From Paenibacillus sambharensis (GTDB taxonomy: Bacteria; Bacillota; Bacilli; Paenibacillales; Paenibacillaceae), in assembly GCF_003233845.1 (NCBI RefSeq), contig NZ_QKRB01000045.1:1-64000 (forward strand): a stretch of DNA of 64,000 nt, written 5' to 3'. Position 1 is the stretch's first letter, and each line of letters opens with the position of its first letter. Of this stretch, positions 56,422 through 64,000 are shown piece after piece. Under the pieces are notes generated by a model. That model was not told the DNA's origin, made no database searches, and worked only from the letters and a program-made list of their open reading frames with translations. A program made the position numbers and the translations under genes.

Positions 56422-57305
56422 TGAAGAGGAGGCATGCTGCAGGATACCTCGGCAGGAAGAAACGTAAAGCCGGGGGACGGGGCAGGGCACGCAGCAGCCG
56501 GACGGGACGAAGAAGGGCTGCCGGTACCGCTTACGTACTGCCAGAGCATCAGTCCGCGGCAGCGGTTGTTTCGGTACAAAATGAAGAACAGACGATAGGC
56601 AGGGTGCTTCAAGAGCTGCGAAAACTTCCGCTTTGCGACATCATCACGGTTATTAACGGTACGACAGACGGCAGTCTTGCTGCGGCGCTGGATGTGCCGG
56701 GAATTACAATTGTTCACATGCCTGAACCTTTGGGCCATGATGTCGGCCGGGCGGTCGGCGCAGGAATGACCGATGCCGATATCGTGCTGTTCGTGGATGG
56801 CGATCTGCCAGTGCCCGCATCTGAACTCATGCCTTTCCTGACAGCCGTCAGCAAGGGGGCGGATGTGGCGCTGAATGATATCATGCCTTACCTCGGCAGG
56901 TTTGACAGGTGGGATGATGTTTCGGTGATCAAGGCATTCGTTAATACCGCACTTGGCCGCCGCAGCTTAAGAGCCAATTCGCTGACATCGGTTCCTCATG
57001 CCTTGTCACGCAAAGCGCTGGAGACGATAGGCACCGGCCGGCTGGCCGTACCACCGGCAGCGCAGGCTGCAGCGATTCTTGCGGGGCTGAAGGTGACGGC
57101 CTGCTATAGTGTGGACGTGATAACCCGCAACCGGGTTCGGAGGACCAATACGGGAAGAGGGAATGATGTGGCGAGGCTTATTATGGGGGACCACATGGAA
57201 GCGCTCAGTAATGCTATGGAGCAGGAAGGTCCGCGGCTCGGATTGCCGGATCTTGTACGCAGGCGCGAGGCAGCAGGGGGTGACAGACCATGGGGCACGG
57301 GCTGA
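56418..57305 (+). CDS. Family 2 glycosyltransferase with Arg-rich N-terminus (copy 2)
   Basis: A 295-residue paralogue of the preceding protein. Basic head (MMKRRHAAGYLGRKKRKAGG, then RSSRTGRRRA), followed by AAVVSVQNEEQTIGRVLQEL, ITVINGTTDGSLAAAL, LGHDVGRAVGAG and LFVDGDLPVPASEL. Both paralogues end in VPHA(I/L)SR, VPP(L/A)AQA and GDH(L/M)EA blocks. They arose by tandem duplication and probably act on the same pathway or as a heteromeric pair. It starts with ATGA overlap and itself overlaps the next gene by 16 bases, so the three are translationally coupled. Confidence 0.8.
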   Translation: MMKRRHAAGYLGRKKRKAGGRGRARSSRTGRRRAAGTAYVLPEHQSAAAVVSVQNEEQTIGRVLQELRKLPLCDIITVINGTTDGSLAAALDVPGITIVHMPEPLGHDVGRAVGAGMTDADIVLFVDGDLPVPASELMPFLTAVSKGADVALNDIMPYLGRFDRWDDVSVIKAFVNTALGRRSLRANSLTSVPHALSRKALETIGTGRLAVPPAAQAAAILAGLKVTACYSVDVITRNRVRRTNTGRGNDVARLIMGDHMEALSNAMEQEGPRLGLPDLVRRREAAGGDRPWGTG

Positions 57306-58042
57306 CGAGTATTATCATACCAGGCCATAACGGGCTGCAGCTGCTGCAGGACTGCGTAGCCTCCATCCGCAGGTATACCGACGAGTCCGTAACGCCCTAT
57401 GAAATCATTGCGGTGGATGACGGGTCTACGGACGGCACGGCGGCGTGGTGCGCGGCGGAACAGGTTCCCTTCGTTCGGCTTCCGGCCTCGCATGGCTATC
57501 CAAAGGCATGCAATGCCGGTTTGCGGCTTGCTTCCGGGCGCAATCTGCTGCTGCTTAATAACGACGTGACAGCGACGCCAAGGTGGCTTCAGAATCTGCT
57601 AACCGCACTTCACAGCGGCAGCGATATCGGCATGGCCGGTCCTGTTACCAATTACGCAAGCGGACGCCAGCAGGTAGACTATCCTTTTGCGGATATGGAC
57701 GAATTCCAACGAATTGCCGGGGAGGTAAATCAGTCGGACCCTGGCAAGTGGGAGGAAGTCCAGCGGCTGGTCGGATTCTGTATGGTGATTAAGCGTGAGG
57801 TATATGAACGTGCCGGCAGACTCGATGAACAATTTGCTCCAGGACACTATGAAGATGACGATTACTGCAGGCGCGTACATGGACTTGGCTGCAGGATGCT
57901 GATGTGCAGGGATACGCTCGTTCATCATACGGGCAGTGCCAGCTTCAACCGCACAGACCGGCAGGAGCTCCAGGCACTCCTGGAACGCAACAGAAAGCTG
58001 TTTATTGAAAAATGGAACACTGATCCGGCGCAGTTCATGTAA
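57290..58042 (+). CDS. Family 2 glycosyltransferase, compact
   Basis: A 250-residue GT-A enzyme without the basic head. TSIIIPGHNGLQLLQDCVAS, VDDGSTDGTAAWC, LLLNNDVTATPRWLQNLLTA, IGMAGPVTNYASGRQQ, a GFCMVIKREV block and YEDDDYCRRVHGLGCRMLMC are the usual features of rhamnosyl/GlcNAc-type GT2 enzymes, with the NND in place of DxD. It is closely similar in layout to the core of the protein at 59999. The start has AGGGGGTG upstream. Confidence 0.85.
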   Translation: MGHGLTSIIIPGHNGLQLLQDCVASIRRYTDESVTPYEIIAVDDGSTDGTAAWCAAEQVPFVRLPASHGYPKACNAGLRLASGRNLLLLNNDVTATPRWLQNLLTALHSGSDIGMAGPVTNYASGRQQVDYPFADMDEFQRIAGEVNQSDPGKWEEVQRLVGFCMVIKREVYERAGRLDEQFAPGHYEDDDYCRRVHGLGCRMLMCRDTLVHHTGSASFNRTDRQELQALLERNRKLFIEKWNTDPAQFM

Positions 58043-58086
58043 GAGGTGTGCTTCATTATACTCGGTGGGTGAAGGAGGAACATGGA

Positions 58087-58812
58087 GTGAGAGCAGTCAT
58101 ACTGGCAGGTGGTACCGGGTCCAGGCTTCGTCCGCTTACCAACCTGATCAATAAACACCTGCTTCCTGTGGGGGAGCAGCCCATGATCAGTCATGCGGTC
58201 AATAAGCTGAGGCAAGCAGGCGTTACGGATATCCTCATTATAACGAGCAGGTCGGCAGCGGGCATGTTTACAGCCTATCTGGGCAGCGGGGATAGCGAGG
58301 GTGTTGCTTTAACTTATAAGGTTCAGGAGCAGGCCGGAGGCATTGCGGAAGCATTGGCGCTGGCTGAAGGCTTTGTTGGTCTGGATGATAAGTTTATCGT
58401 TCTGCTTGGCGACAATCTGTTCGAGGATCCCCTTAAGCCGCATATTGAGGCATTCCGGCAGCAGAAGGATGGCGCGATGGTGCTGCTGAAGGAAGTGCAT
58501 GATCCCGAACGCTATGGTGTGCCGGTGTTTACAGGTGATGGAAGCCGCATCGAGCGAATTGAGGAGAAGCCGGAGAATCCTTCATCGAGCTTCTGCGTTA
58601 CTGGAATTTACATGTATGATGCTTCTGTATTCGACAGAGTCAGAGCCATTGAACCGTCCGCCAGAGGTGAACTGGAGATTACGGACGTAAACAATGCCTA
58701 TGCGGCCGACGGCAAGCTGAGCAGCCGAAAGCTGGAGGGCTGGTGGACGGATGCGGGGACCTTTGATTCGTTGTACGAAGCATCCGCCAGAATGCGGGGA
58801 GCCAGAGGATGA
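58087..58812 (+). CDS. Nucleotidyltransferase for sugar-1-phosphate (RmlA-like)
   Basis: A 241-residue enzyme making an activated nucleotide sugar from an NTP and a sugar-1-phosphate. RAVILAGGTGSRLRPLT is the GGxGxRLxPLT nucleotide loop. KHLLPVGEQPMI holds the conserved lysine. GDNLFEDPL has the metal-binding Asp, and GWWTDAGTFDSLYEA is the C-terminal signature. It is the short RmlA type, near glucose-1-phosphate thymidylyltransferase; the sugar and base are not certain. The start is GTG 58087 with GGAGGA 7 bases upstream. It should supply donors to the surrounding transferases. The end overlaps the next gene by 4 bases. Confidence 0.87.
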   Translation: MRAVILAGGTGSRLRPLTNLINKHLLPVGEQPMISHAVNKLRQAGVTDILIITSRSAAGMFTAYLGSGDSEGVALTYKVQEQAGGIAEALALAEGFVGLDDKFIVLLGDNLFEDPLKPHIEAFRQQKDGAMVLLKEVHDPERYGVPVFTGDGSRIERIEEKPENPSSSFCVTGIYMYDASVFDRVRAIEPSARGELEITDVNNAYAADGKLSSRKLEGWWTDAGTFDSLYEASARMRGARG

Positions 58813-59948
58813 CGGGGGCCGCCATGCCGGCTATCCGTCCGGCGGCGGCTGCTGTATGGAGGCCTCGCCGCAAGCGGAGAAGAAGGGTGTCAGGCAGAGC
58901 AGCTTCCCTTAGCAAGCGGGGAAAGCGGCAGAAGCAGCGAAGCGGGAAGAAACGTGACGGGAACGGAATCGGGGCAAGGGCGGGAGCTGTGCTGAGAAGG
59001 CGGAGGCGGAAGAAAACCGGGAAGTACGGGGAAGCGCAAGCGCCAGTATTGGCACCGGCGGCATCCACAGCAGAGCCTTCCGAGCCGGCTGCCCGCGAAG
59101 GGAACACGGAGGAAGAGCGCGGTACGATTCATGAGGCTAGTGAAGCAGCGCTTGAGATGGCGAGATATGAAGCGGGAGAGAAGCTGGTGGAGGACCTTAT
59201 GCCTCCCGGTATGATGCTCCCCGCCTTGTCACTGCGTGATGTTGTATCAGCGGGTATTCAACAGCTGGCCCCGCAGCTGCTGCCGCTGCTGGGAACGCAG
59301 GAGGTATTCGAGCGGCTGGAAGCTTCCATCCGGGAACGCAGTCCGCTATCGGTCGTAAGGCTGGGAGACGGCGAGCTGCTTGCCCTGGCACAGGGGCTTG
59401 TCTACGAACCGGAGGAGATAAGCCGTAAGGCTCCCTTTTTAAGCAATGCCGGTGTTAAGGTCCCCGACTTCGGGGCACGGGAGCGGCTTGCGGAAGCAGT
59501 CAGACAAGCGGATATTACGGGTGTTCCCGTGTCGCGCAGAGCCCATTTCCAGCCGCTCTTGTTCCAGGTCATTCAGCAGCATGGCATAAGCCTGCATGGA
59601 CTGGGATTAACGACATCAACCATTAATTACAGTCTGCTGCAGGAGGGCTGGTTAAGCAGGCTTCTGGAGGGTAGACGAGTGCTGGTAATCGGCAATACAG
59701 CGCCAGCATTTGCCCGCAGGCTGGAGCAGAATGGTGTTCAGATCGCGGGGATTATTGCACCGGTCGCCGGTTTTCCGGATATAGACCGGGCTATTCAGGA
59801 AGCATCCGGAGTCGACTGCGATCTGGCGCTTGTATCCGCCGGGATACCGGCAGTTGTCATAGCGCAGCGTCTGGCCGCAGAGCAGGGCAAGGTCGCCCTG
59901 GACTTCGGCCACGCAGCGGATCAGGTCGCCGCACAGGTTGAAGCGTGA
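58809..59948 (+). CDS. GT-D-fold glycosyltransferase with Arg-rich N-terminus
   Basis: A 379-residue protein. Residues about 15-72 are strongly basic (RPRRKRRRRVSGRAASLSKR and VLRRRRRKKTGKYG), followed by an Ala/Pro/Glu linker. The catalytic part begins near 165 with SIRERSPLSVVRLGDGELLA; the LGDGE acidic motif is the mark of GT-D (DUF1792-type) glucosyltransferases. VLVIGNTAPAFARRLEQNGV and CDLALVSAGIPAVVIAQRLA match the rest of the fold. GT-D enzymes extend O-glycans on surface adhesins in streptococci. ATG 58824, with GGGGG upstream, is an alternative start. Part of the same run. Confidence 0.75.
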   Translation: MTGAAMPAIRPAAAAVWRPRRKRRRRVSGRAASLSKRGKRQKQRSGKKRDGNGIGARAGAVLRRRRRKKTGKYGEAQAPVLAPAASTAEPSEPAAREGNTEEERGTIHEASEAALEMARYEAGEKLVEDLMPPGMMLPALSLRDVVSAGIQQLAPQLLPLLGTQEVFERLEASIRERSPLSVVRLGDGELLALAQGLVYEPEEISRKAPFLSNAGVKVPDFGARERLAEAVRQADITGVPVSRRAHFQPLLFQVIQQHGISLHGLGLTTSTINYSLLQEGWLSRLLEGRRVLVIGNTAPAFARRLEQNGVQIAGIIAPVAGFPDIDRAIQEASGVDCDLALVSAGIPAVVIAQRLAAEQGKVALDFGHAADQVAAQVEA

Positions 59949-59998
59949 TAGGAACCTTCATTTACGAAAGCGCATATAGGGATGGGAGATGAACAATT

Positions 59999-61369
59999 AT
60001 GGCAGGTGTGACCCGGCAACGCCCCCGCAGGCGTTCACGGCGGCGCCGCTCCGCAGCCAGGCGCGTGACGGTTGCCAGCGTGTATAAGGAAGGTTACCAG
60101 CAGGGCTACAAACAGGGAGTCACGGCCGGGAGAGAAAGCTTCGACACCTTGTTCGATGGCACAAGCATTATTATTCCGACTTACAACAAGAGAGATTACT
60201 TGAAGCTATGTATCGAAAGCATTGCAAGGCATACCGATCTGCCTTACGAGATCATTGTTATTGACAATGCGTCTACTGATGGAACAGCTGAGTATCTGCA
60301 GAGCATCAGCGGCCAGATCAGGTACCGTGTCCTGGAGCAGAATCACGGTTTTGCAGGGGCGGTTAATCAAGGGTTAATGATGGCGAAAGGCAGCACGATC
60401 CTGCTGCTGAACAATGATACGCTTGTGACGCCCCGCTGGCTGGACAATATGCTGCAGTGCCTGAACAGCGACAGCCGGATCGGCATGGTTGGCCCCGTGA
60501 CGAACTACATCAGCGGTGAACAGCGAATTGATGTGCCGTATGAGTCGGTCGACGACATGCTTCCTTTTGCCGAAGCCTTCAATCAGTGCGATCCCGCCAA
60601 GTGGCAGCGGACGGACCGGATCACCGGCTTCTGTCTGCTCTTCCGGCGGGAGCTGCTGGAGCGTACGGGATATTTTGACGAGGGCTATGTGGTAGGCAAC
60701 TATGAAGACGACGATTACAACATACGGGTCAGGCTTCAGGGGTTTGAGCTGGCCCTTGCACGGGATACCTTCATTCATCATTACGGCAGTATCAGCATGA
60801 AGGCGCTTGGCGATCAGTTCATGGCGGTAAATAACGAGAATGAACGCTACTTCATGGCTAAATGGGGCAACCCGCATGCCTTGGTCTATGAAGCCAGGGA
60901 AGCGGCTCTTCGCATGGGAGATGCATCGGCAGGCTGGCCGCCGAACGGGGAGACCGGCTTCTACCCCTCATTCGTATTTGTAAAAGGGCTTGGAGATACA
61001 GTTTACTGGATCTCGGAGGGGCAGCGGCATCCGGTTGCCGGCACGGTTCAAGTCCCGGTCATCCACCTCTCCCAATTGGAGCTTAAACGCTGGCCGGTTG
61101 GAGCGCAGGTAGCAGCTGTCGAAGCAGAGAGCACCTGGCGGCTGGTCCCGGCCGAGCCGCTGACAGGAACAAGTGCGCTTGCCTCTGCACCGGACGGGAC
61201 CCTGTATTATGTCGAGTCAGGCATACGCCGCAGGGTGGCAAGTCTTCATGCTGCTCAGGCATGGGGCTTGCTGGATAAGCCGCAGGCGGTTTTTCCCCCG
61301 GAAACCCTGATGTCACTGCCCGAAGGTCTGCCGGTTATCGCGCCTATACGGGTTGTTCAGCGGCTGTAG
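59999..61369 (+). CDS. Family 2 glycosyltransferase with basic head, EGY motif and C-terminal repeat domain
   Basis: A 456-residue protein. Residues 3-22 are Arg-rich (RQRPRRRSRRRRSAARR). Then comes EGYQQGYKQGVTAGRESF, a spaced Gly/Tyr motif. The GT-A domain (about 55-310) shows TSIIIPTYNKRDYLKLCIES, IDNASTDGTAEYL, LLLNNDTLVTPRWLDN and NYEDDDYNIRVRLQGFELAL. The last about 130 residues hold two copies of a Tyr-containing repeat, DTVYWISEGQRHPVAG and GTLYYVESGIRRRVAS, which look like a binding module. It is a likely polymer- or protein-directed transferase. A strong terminator follows. Confidence 0.82.
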   Translation: MAGVTRQRPRRRSRRRRSAARRVTVASVYKEGYQQGYKQGVTAGRESFDTLFDGTSIIIPTYNKRDYLKLCIESIARHTDLPYEIIVIDNASTDGTAEYLQSISGQIRYRVLEQNHGFAGAVNQGLMMAKGSTILLLNNDTLVTPRWLDNMLQCLNSDSRIGMVGPVTNYISGEQRIDVPYESVDDMLPFAEAFNQCDPAKWQRTDRITGFCLLFRRELLERTGYFDEGYVVGNYEDDDYNIRVRLQGFELALARDTFIHHYGSISMKALGDQFMAVNNENERYFMAKWGNPHALVYEAREAALRMGDASAGWPPNGETGFYPSFVFVKGLGDTVYWISEGQRHPVAGTVQVPVIHLSQLELKRWPVGAQVAAVEAESTWRLVPAEPLTGTSALASAPDGTLYYVESGIRRRVASLHAAQAWGLLDKPQAVFPPETLMSLPEGLPVIAPIRVVQRL

Positions 61370-61397
61370 CAGGCGCAGCTTGCTGCCAGGTTCTGAG

Positions 61398-61443
61398 AAG
61401 AGGCTTGCCCTGCACTCAATCAGGCATGGGTAAGCCTCTTTTG
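61398..61443 (+). terminator. Terminator after the EGY-motif glycosyltransferase
   Basis: AAGAGGCTT (61398-61406) pairs with AAGCCTCTT (61432-61440), with inner CCC/GGG, followed by TTGTG. Confidence 0.75.
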
Positions 61444-61525
61444 TGCTCCGGAAGCAATATCGGGTGAAGTAGCATGTGCGCACAGTCCGCATATGCTGTA
61501 TATAAAAACGGAAGGAATGTGAACT

Positions 61526-61813
61526 GTGCAGCAGCTAGTCAATGAAGTAATCGGGCATCTGTCCGTTTCCCAGCAGCAGATGGCGAGAGTTCTGGAGGCG
61601 GAACGGCATGTAGCCGTACGAGTGGCGCAGGTCGTTAACTCACTGCCGGATACCCATCCGGACTTTGGCGGATTTGATGGCCTGCTGGAGAGCTCGGCGA
61701 CCGTATGCAAGAGCGTGGTGGCATATCTGAACGGTCTGGCAGATCTTCAGGAAACGCTGGCTGATCATCTGTCATCGATTATGAAGGAAATGGAAGGCAC
61801 TGACGAGGAGTAA
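61526..61813 (+). CDS. Small helical protein, paralogue A
   Basis: A 95-residue all-helical protein starting at GTG 61526 (GGAAGGA upstream). It shows VSQQQMARVLEAERHVAVRV in the first helix and VVAYLNGLADLQETLADHLS near the end. No cysteine cluster, signal or membrane helix. Two following genes encode proteins with the same two blocks, so it is a member of a local family. No named family is recognised. A structural or adaptor role near the glycosyltransferases is inference. Confidence 0.65.
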   Translation: MQQLVNEVIGHLSVSQQQMARVLEAERHVAVRVAQVVNSLPDTHPDFGGFDGLLESSATVCKSVVAYLNGLADLQETLADHLSSIMKEMEGTDEE

Positions 61814-61834
61814 GCATGGAAGGGGCATGAGGAT

Positions 61835-62170
61835 ATGAACCGGGAACAGGCCTATATGCGCATGCTGGACGCATCGGCGAATATGCAGTGGAACGTGGCC
61901 ATGATCTTGGAGGCGAAGGCAACAGAAGCGGAGAAGATCCGCAACTGGATGGTGAATCATCTGACCTCAGACGCCTTTACCGTCCAGCAGGACCTGCTAA
62001 AGGAAACGATGCAGGTTCATGATCAGGTCATCGAAATGATTGAGGGGCTGAATAAGCTCGGCCAAGGAATGAACGGCGTGCTTAAGGCGGTTGTCGGAGG
62101 GGAAGGCGGAAGCTCAGAAGATGGCATGGGAGGCATGTTCAGCGGCAACTTTGATATGGGAGACCAGTAA
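61835..62170 (+). CDS. Small helical protein, paralogue B
   Basis: A 111-residue helical protein. Its MQWNVAMILEAKATEAEKIR aligns with the first helix of paralogue A, and VIEMIEGLNKLGQGMNGVLK with the last. A Gly/Met-rich tail (GGEGGSSEDGMGGMFSGNFD) is added. It starts 22 bases after paralogue A and stops 1 base before paralogue C. Function unknown. Confidence 0.65.
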   Translation: MNREQAYMRMLDASANMQWNVAMILEAKATEAEKIRNWMVNHLTSDAFTVQQDLLKETMQVHDQVIEMIEGLNKLGQGMNGVLKAVVGGEGGSSEDGMGGMFSGNFDMGDQ

Positions 62171-62171
62171 A

Positions 62172-62486
62172 ATGGTCCGCCACAGCAGCCGTGAACATGA
62201 GGTGAAGCTTGAGCTGATTGCCTCCGTGGCCAAGAGCCAGCATGCGATGGCCGTTATCCTGCAAAATATTGCAGACCTGACGGATGTCTCTCCGCAGCTT
62301 GCCCGTTCCATTGGCGAGAACATCCGGCTGCTGACCGGACTGCAGGAGCGGATGGCAGATTCCATAACAGGCTCCTTTCCAGGGCGAAGGCGCAAGGGTA
62401 AGCCTGCTCCGCCATGGATAAGCCTGCCAGTCGGGGAGCGTCCGCCGGGACGCAGAGACCGAATTGGAGAACACGGGGAGGAATAG
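62172..62486 (+). CDS. Small helical protein, paralogue C
   Basis: A 104-residue protein starting at ATG 62172 (GGGAG upstream). SVAKSQHAMAVILQNIADLT matches the first helix of paralogues A and B, and IRLLTGLQERMADSITGSF the last. The C-terminal about 35 residues are basic and Pro-rich (PGRRRKGKPAPPWISLPVGE). The next gene starts 3 bases later. Function unknown. Confidence 0.65.
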   Translation: MVRHSSREHEVKLELIASVAKSQHAMAVILQNIADLTDVSPQLARSIGENIRLLTGLQERMADSITGSFPGRRRKGKPAPPWISLPVGERPPGRRDRIGEHGEE

Positions 62487-62489
62487 CAG

Positions 62490-62819
62490 GTGAAGAAAGC
62501 AGGGCAGTCCTCACGCAAGCGGCGGACGCGCAGCACGGCCGTACGGCGCAGTCCGCTGTTGAAACGAAGCGTGAAGAAAAGCAAGCAGCCGGCAGCCGGC
62601 CGGCCCAAGCGCCGCAGGAAGCAGGACGGGCGGGCTGGGCGCAAAAGGGCCGTCAAGCGGAATAAGCCGGCCTCGGCTGTGAAACGAAGAGTCCGCAAGA
62701 CCGCGAATACGCGTACCTACAGTGAAGGCTACAATCAGGCCTATAACGAGGGTTATAATGCAGGGTTCGCCAAGGGCTTCGAGGACGGGCATCAAATCGC
62801 TTATGAGCATCAGATTTAG
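62490..62819 (+). CDS. Short, very basic protein with EGY/GF repeats
   Basis: A 109-residue protein. Residues 1-72 are almost wholly Lys/Arg with Ala, Ser and Pro (SSRKRRTRSTAVRRSPLLKR, RPKRRRKQDGRAGRKRAVKR). The end is a Gly/Tyr/Phe array, SEGYNQAYNEGYNAGFAKGF then EDGHQ. The same two elements open the glycosyltransferase at 59999, so this protein looks like that N-terminal tag without an enzyme. GTG 62490 has GGGGAGGA upstream. It could bind an acidic polymer or act as an assembly nucleus; inference only. Confidence 0.65.
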   Translation: MKKAGQSSRKRRTRSTAVRRSPLLKRSVKKSKQPAAGRPKRRRKQDGRAGRKRAVKRNKPASAVKRRVRKTANTRTYSEGYNQAYNEGYNAGFAKGFEDGHQIAYEHQI

Positions 62820-62866
62820 CAGGGTCCTATAGAGAATGCGTAAGGAAGTAAGGTTTGGACCAGCGG

Positions 62867-62908
62867 AACAGGCAGCACCGCCAATAGGCAGGGGCTGCCT
62901 GTTTTTTT
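62867..62908 (+). terminator. Terminator after the basic protein gene
   Basis: AACAGGCAGC (62867-62876) pairs perfectly with GCTGCCTGTT (62894-62903), followed by TTTTT. Confidence 0.88.
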
Positions 62909-63056
62909 GTTTGGCGCTCTCGGACAAGTGTCGTGCAGGGTATTTGCCGGGTGGCATTCTGCCTTTTTTGAGCATGGGCTGACAAGTGTCCATGTGTGAT
63001 TGGCGGGGGCGACATATATTTAGGGTGTAAGTACCCGACAAGGCGGTGTTTCGTTG

Positions 63057-64000
63057 ATGAAGAAAGATAGCGGGAAACGGTCTGCTGCCGCAGGCCGCAC
63101 GGACGGGAGGCGGGAAGGCTTCATGCGCGGCTGGCGTGACGGCGCCTGCCAGGCCGCGGCTGCTGCGTCCGCTGCGTACGCAAGCCGGCCCCCCAGACGT
63201 TCGCTTCGCATTCTCTATATTCCGCAAGGCTTTGATGCCATTGACACAGGGGTTGCCGCAGCGCTCCGCGAGTGTGCGTCAGAGGTGAAGGTCGGCAAGG
63301 CTGAAACTATGCGGGAAATGGCCTCCGCCATCCGGCCGGATCTCATGCTGGTGCTCAATGGCCTTCATGTGTTTCCCGAGGATCATCTGGAGCAGGTCGA
63401 TGCGGTCCGGGCTATGGGCATCAAGACAGCGATCTGGTTTGCCGACGATCCTTATGTGTCGGAGTATACGGCCTCAATCGCCCCCAGATATGACGTTGTA
63501 TTTACTCATGAGCTGAGTACGGTGCCCTTTTACCGCAATCTGGGGTGTGCCGAGGTTCATTATCTGCCCTTCGCCGCATATTCGGAGCTCTTCAAGCCCC
63601 TTGCGGTCAGCTCGGAATATTGGAGTGATGTCTGTTTTATCGGCCAAGGCTTCTGGAACCGGATTCGGATGTTCGACGAAATTGCCGGTGAACTGAGCGG
63701 CCGCCGAGTCTTTATTGCGGGCGGTCTATGGGACCGGTTAAACCATTATAGCCGCCTGGCCCCCTCGATCCGTTCGGGATGGCTGCCTGTGGAGGATTCA
63801 GTCCGTTATTATAACGGAGCGAAGATCGTCATCAACCTGCACAGGACGGTTGAGCCGGGCAAGGACAACCGGAACACCTATAATCTCCCAGGGCGCTCCA
63901 TTAACCCCAGAACCTTTGAGATCAGCGCTTGCGGTGCCTTTCAGTTGACGGACAAGAGAGAGGATCTGAGCAGCTACTATAAGCCGGGACTGGAGATTGA
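63057..64000 (+). CDS. cgeB: CgeB-family glycosyltransferase-like protein (3' end outside window)
   Basis: Open from ATG 63057 to the window edge (314 complete codons, no stop). The N-terminus has REGFMRGWRDG, a version of the EGY/GY/G tag. The body matches CgeB/spore maturation-type GT-B proteins: LRILYIPQGFDAIDTGVAAA, IKTAIWFADDPYVSEYTASI, DVVFTHELSTVPFYRNLG, VHYLPFAAYSELFKP, CFIGQGFWNRIRMFDEIAGE and INPRTFEISACGAFQLTDKR. In B. subtilis cgeAB affects the outermost spore layer. The end of the chain is not visible. Confidence 0.8.
   Translation, partial: MKKDSGKRSAAAGRTDGRREGFMRGWRDGACQAAAAASAAYASRPPRRSLRILYIPQGFDAIDTGVAAALRECASEVKVGKAETMREMASAIRPDLMLVLNGLHVFPEDHLEQVDAVRAMGIKTAIWFADDPYVSEYTASIAPRYDVVFTHELSTVPFYRNLGCAEVHYLPFAAYSELFKPLAVSSEYWSDVCFIGQGFWNRIRMFDEIAGELSGRRVFIAGGLWDRLNHYSRLAPSIRSGWLPVEDSVRYYNGAKIVINLHRTVEPGKDNRNTYNLPGRSINPRTFEISACGAFQLTDKREDLSSYYKPGLEI

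Overview
The window looks like a chromosomal segment of a Gram-positive, endospore-forming member of the Paenibacillaceae (most likely Paenibacillus or a close relative). The basis is the strong AGGAGG-type ribosome sites, frequent GTG/TTG starts, fairly GC-rich codon use, sporulation genes (a CotH kinase, two CotF-like coat proteins, a Spo0E-type phosphatase, a CgeB-like protein) and Bacillales genes such as mutS2, ecsAB, an alaR/alaT-like pair and YetF/YvlD-like membrane proteins. This is inference from gene content. No rRNA, tRNA, CRISPR array, insertion sequence or prophage was seen.

Layout. 1-862: 3' end of a coiled-coil gene built on 159-bp repeats. 995-5755: copper-binding lipoprotein, YvlD-like protein, mutS2, DUF350 protein, small membrane protein and a zinc-ribbon protein. 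5842-8122: MFS transporter and cysteine synthase. 8119-11676: spore-coat group. 11994-16995: alaR-alaT-like pair, Spo0E-like phosphatase, cobalamin adenosyltransferase, pseudouridine synthase, ArsC-like protein and MTHFR-like protein. 17234-21328: chemoreceptor, 5'-3' exonuclease, then a zinc-starvation pair (COG0523 GTPase plus zinc-free ribosomal protein L33) behind a Zur-like operator. 21412-23999: intracellular GH51 arabinofuranosidase divergent from its probable ArsR-type regulator. 24121-32159: small acidic proteins, an HRDC protein behind an attenuator-like leader, CheX, SDR, DEAD-box helicase, EcsAB and an M29 aminopeptidase. 32191-33136: a two-gene operon (thioredoxin-like ferredoxin plus unknown protein) with a second, nearly identical Zur-like operator. 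33217-39208: aminotransferase, AraC regulator, phosphatidylserine decarboxylase, and a ba3-type terminal oxidase (subunits IIa, II, I) preceded by a perfect CRP/FNR-type palindrome placed near -41.5. 39332-47659: a glycosyltransferase, then a TPP riboswitch and thiC-thiF-thiE/thiS-thiG-thiO-thiD, in which ThiS is fused to ThiE. 47884-49618: a double ferritin-like protein and a YetF-like protein.

The most distinctive region is 49744-64000. It begins with a 1708-residue protein made of roughly 140 decapeptide repeats and ending in a WIAG-type tail. A tightly packed set follows: four family-2 glycosyltransferases, a nucleotide-sugar synthase, a GT-D-fold glycosyltransferase, three small helical paralogues, a short basic Gly/Tyr-repeat protein and a CgeB-like protein. 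Most of these share very Arg/Lys-rich N-termini, and three share a spaced EGY/GY/G motif. I infer a spore-surface fibre plus glycosylation module whose parts carry common targeting tags. This is the best candidate here for a poorly described system.

Regulation visible in the DNA includes the two Zur-like operators, the FNR-like site, the TPP riboswitch, the attenuator-like leader, several sigma-A promoters and many intrinsic terminators. All function assignments rest on reading protein motifs by eye. No database search was run.
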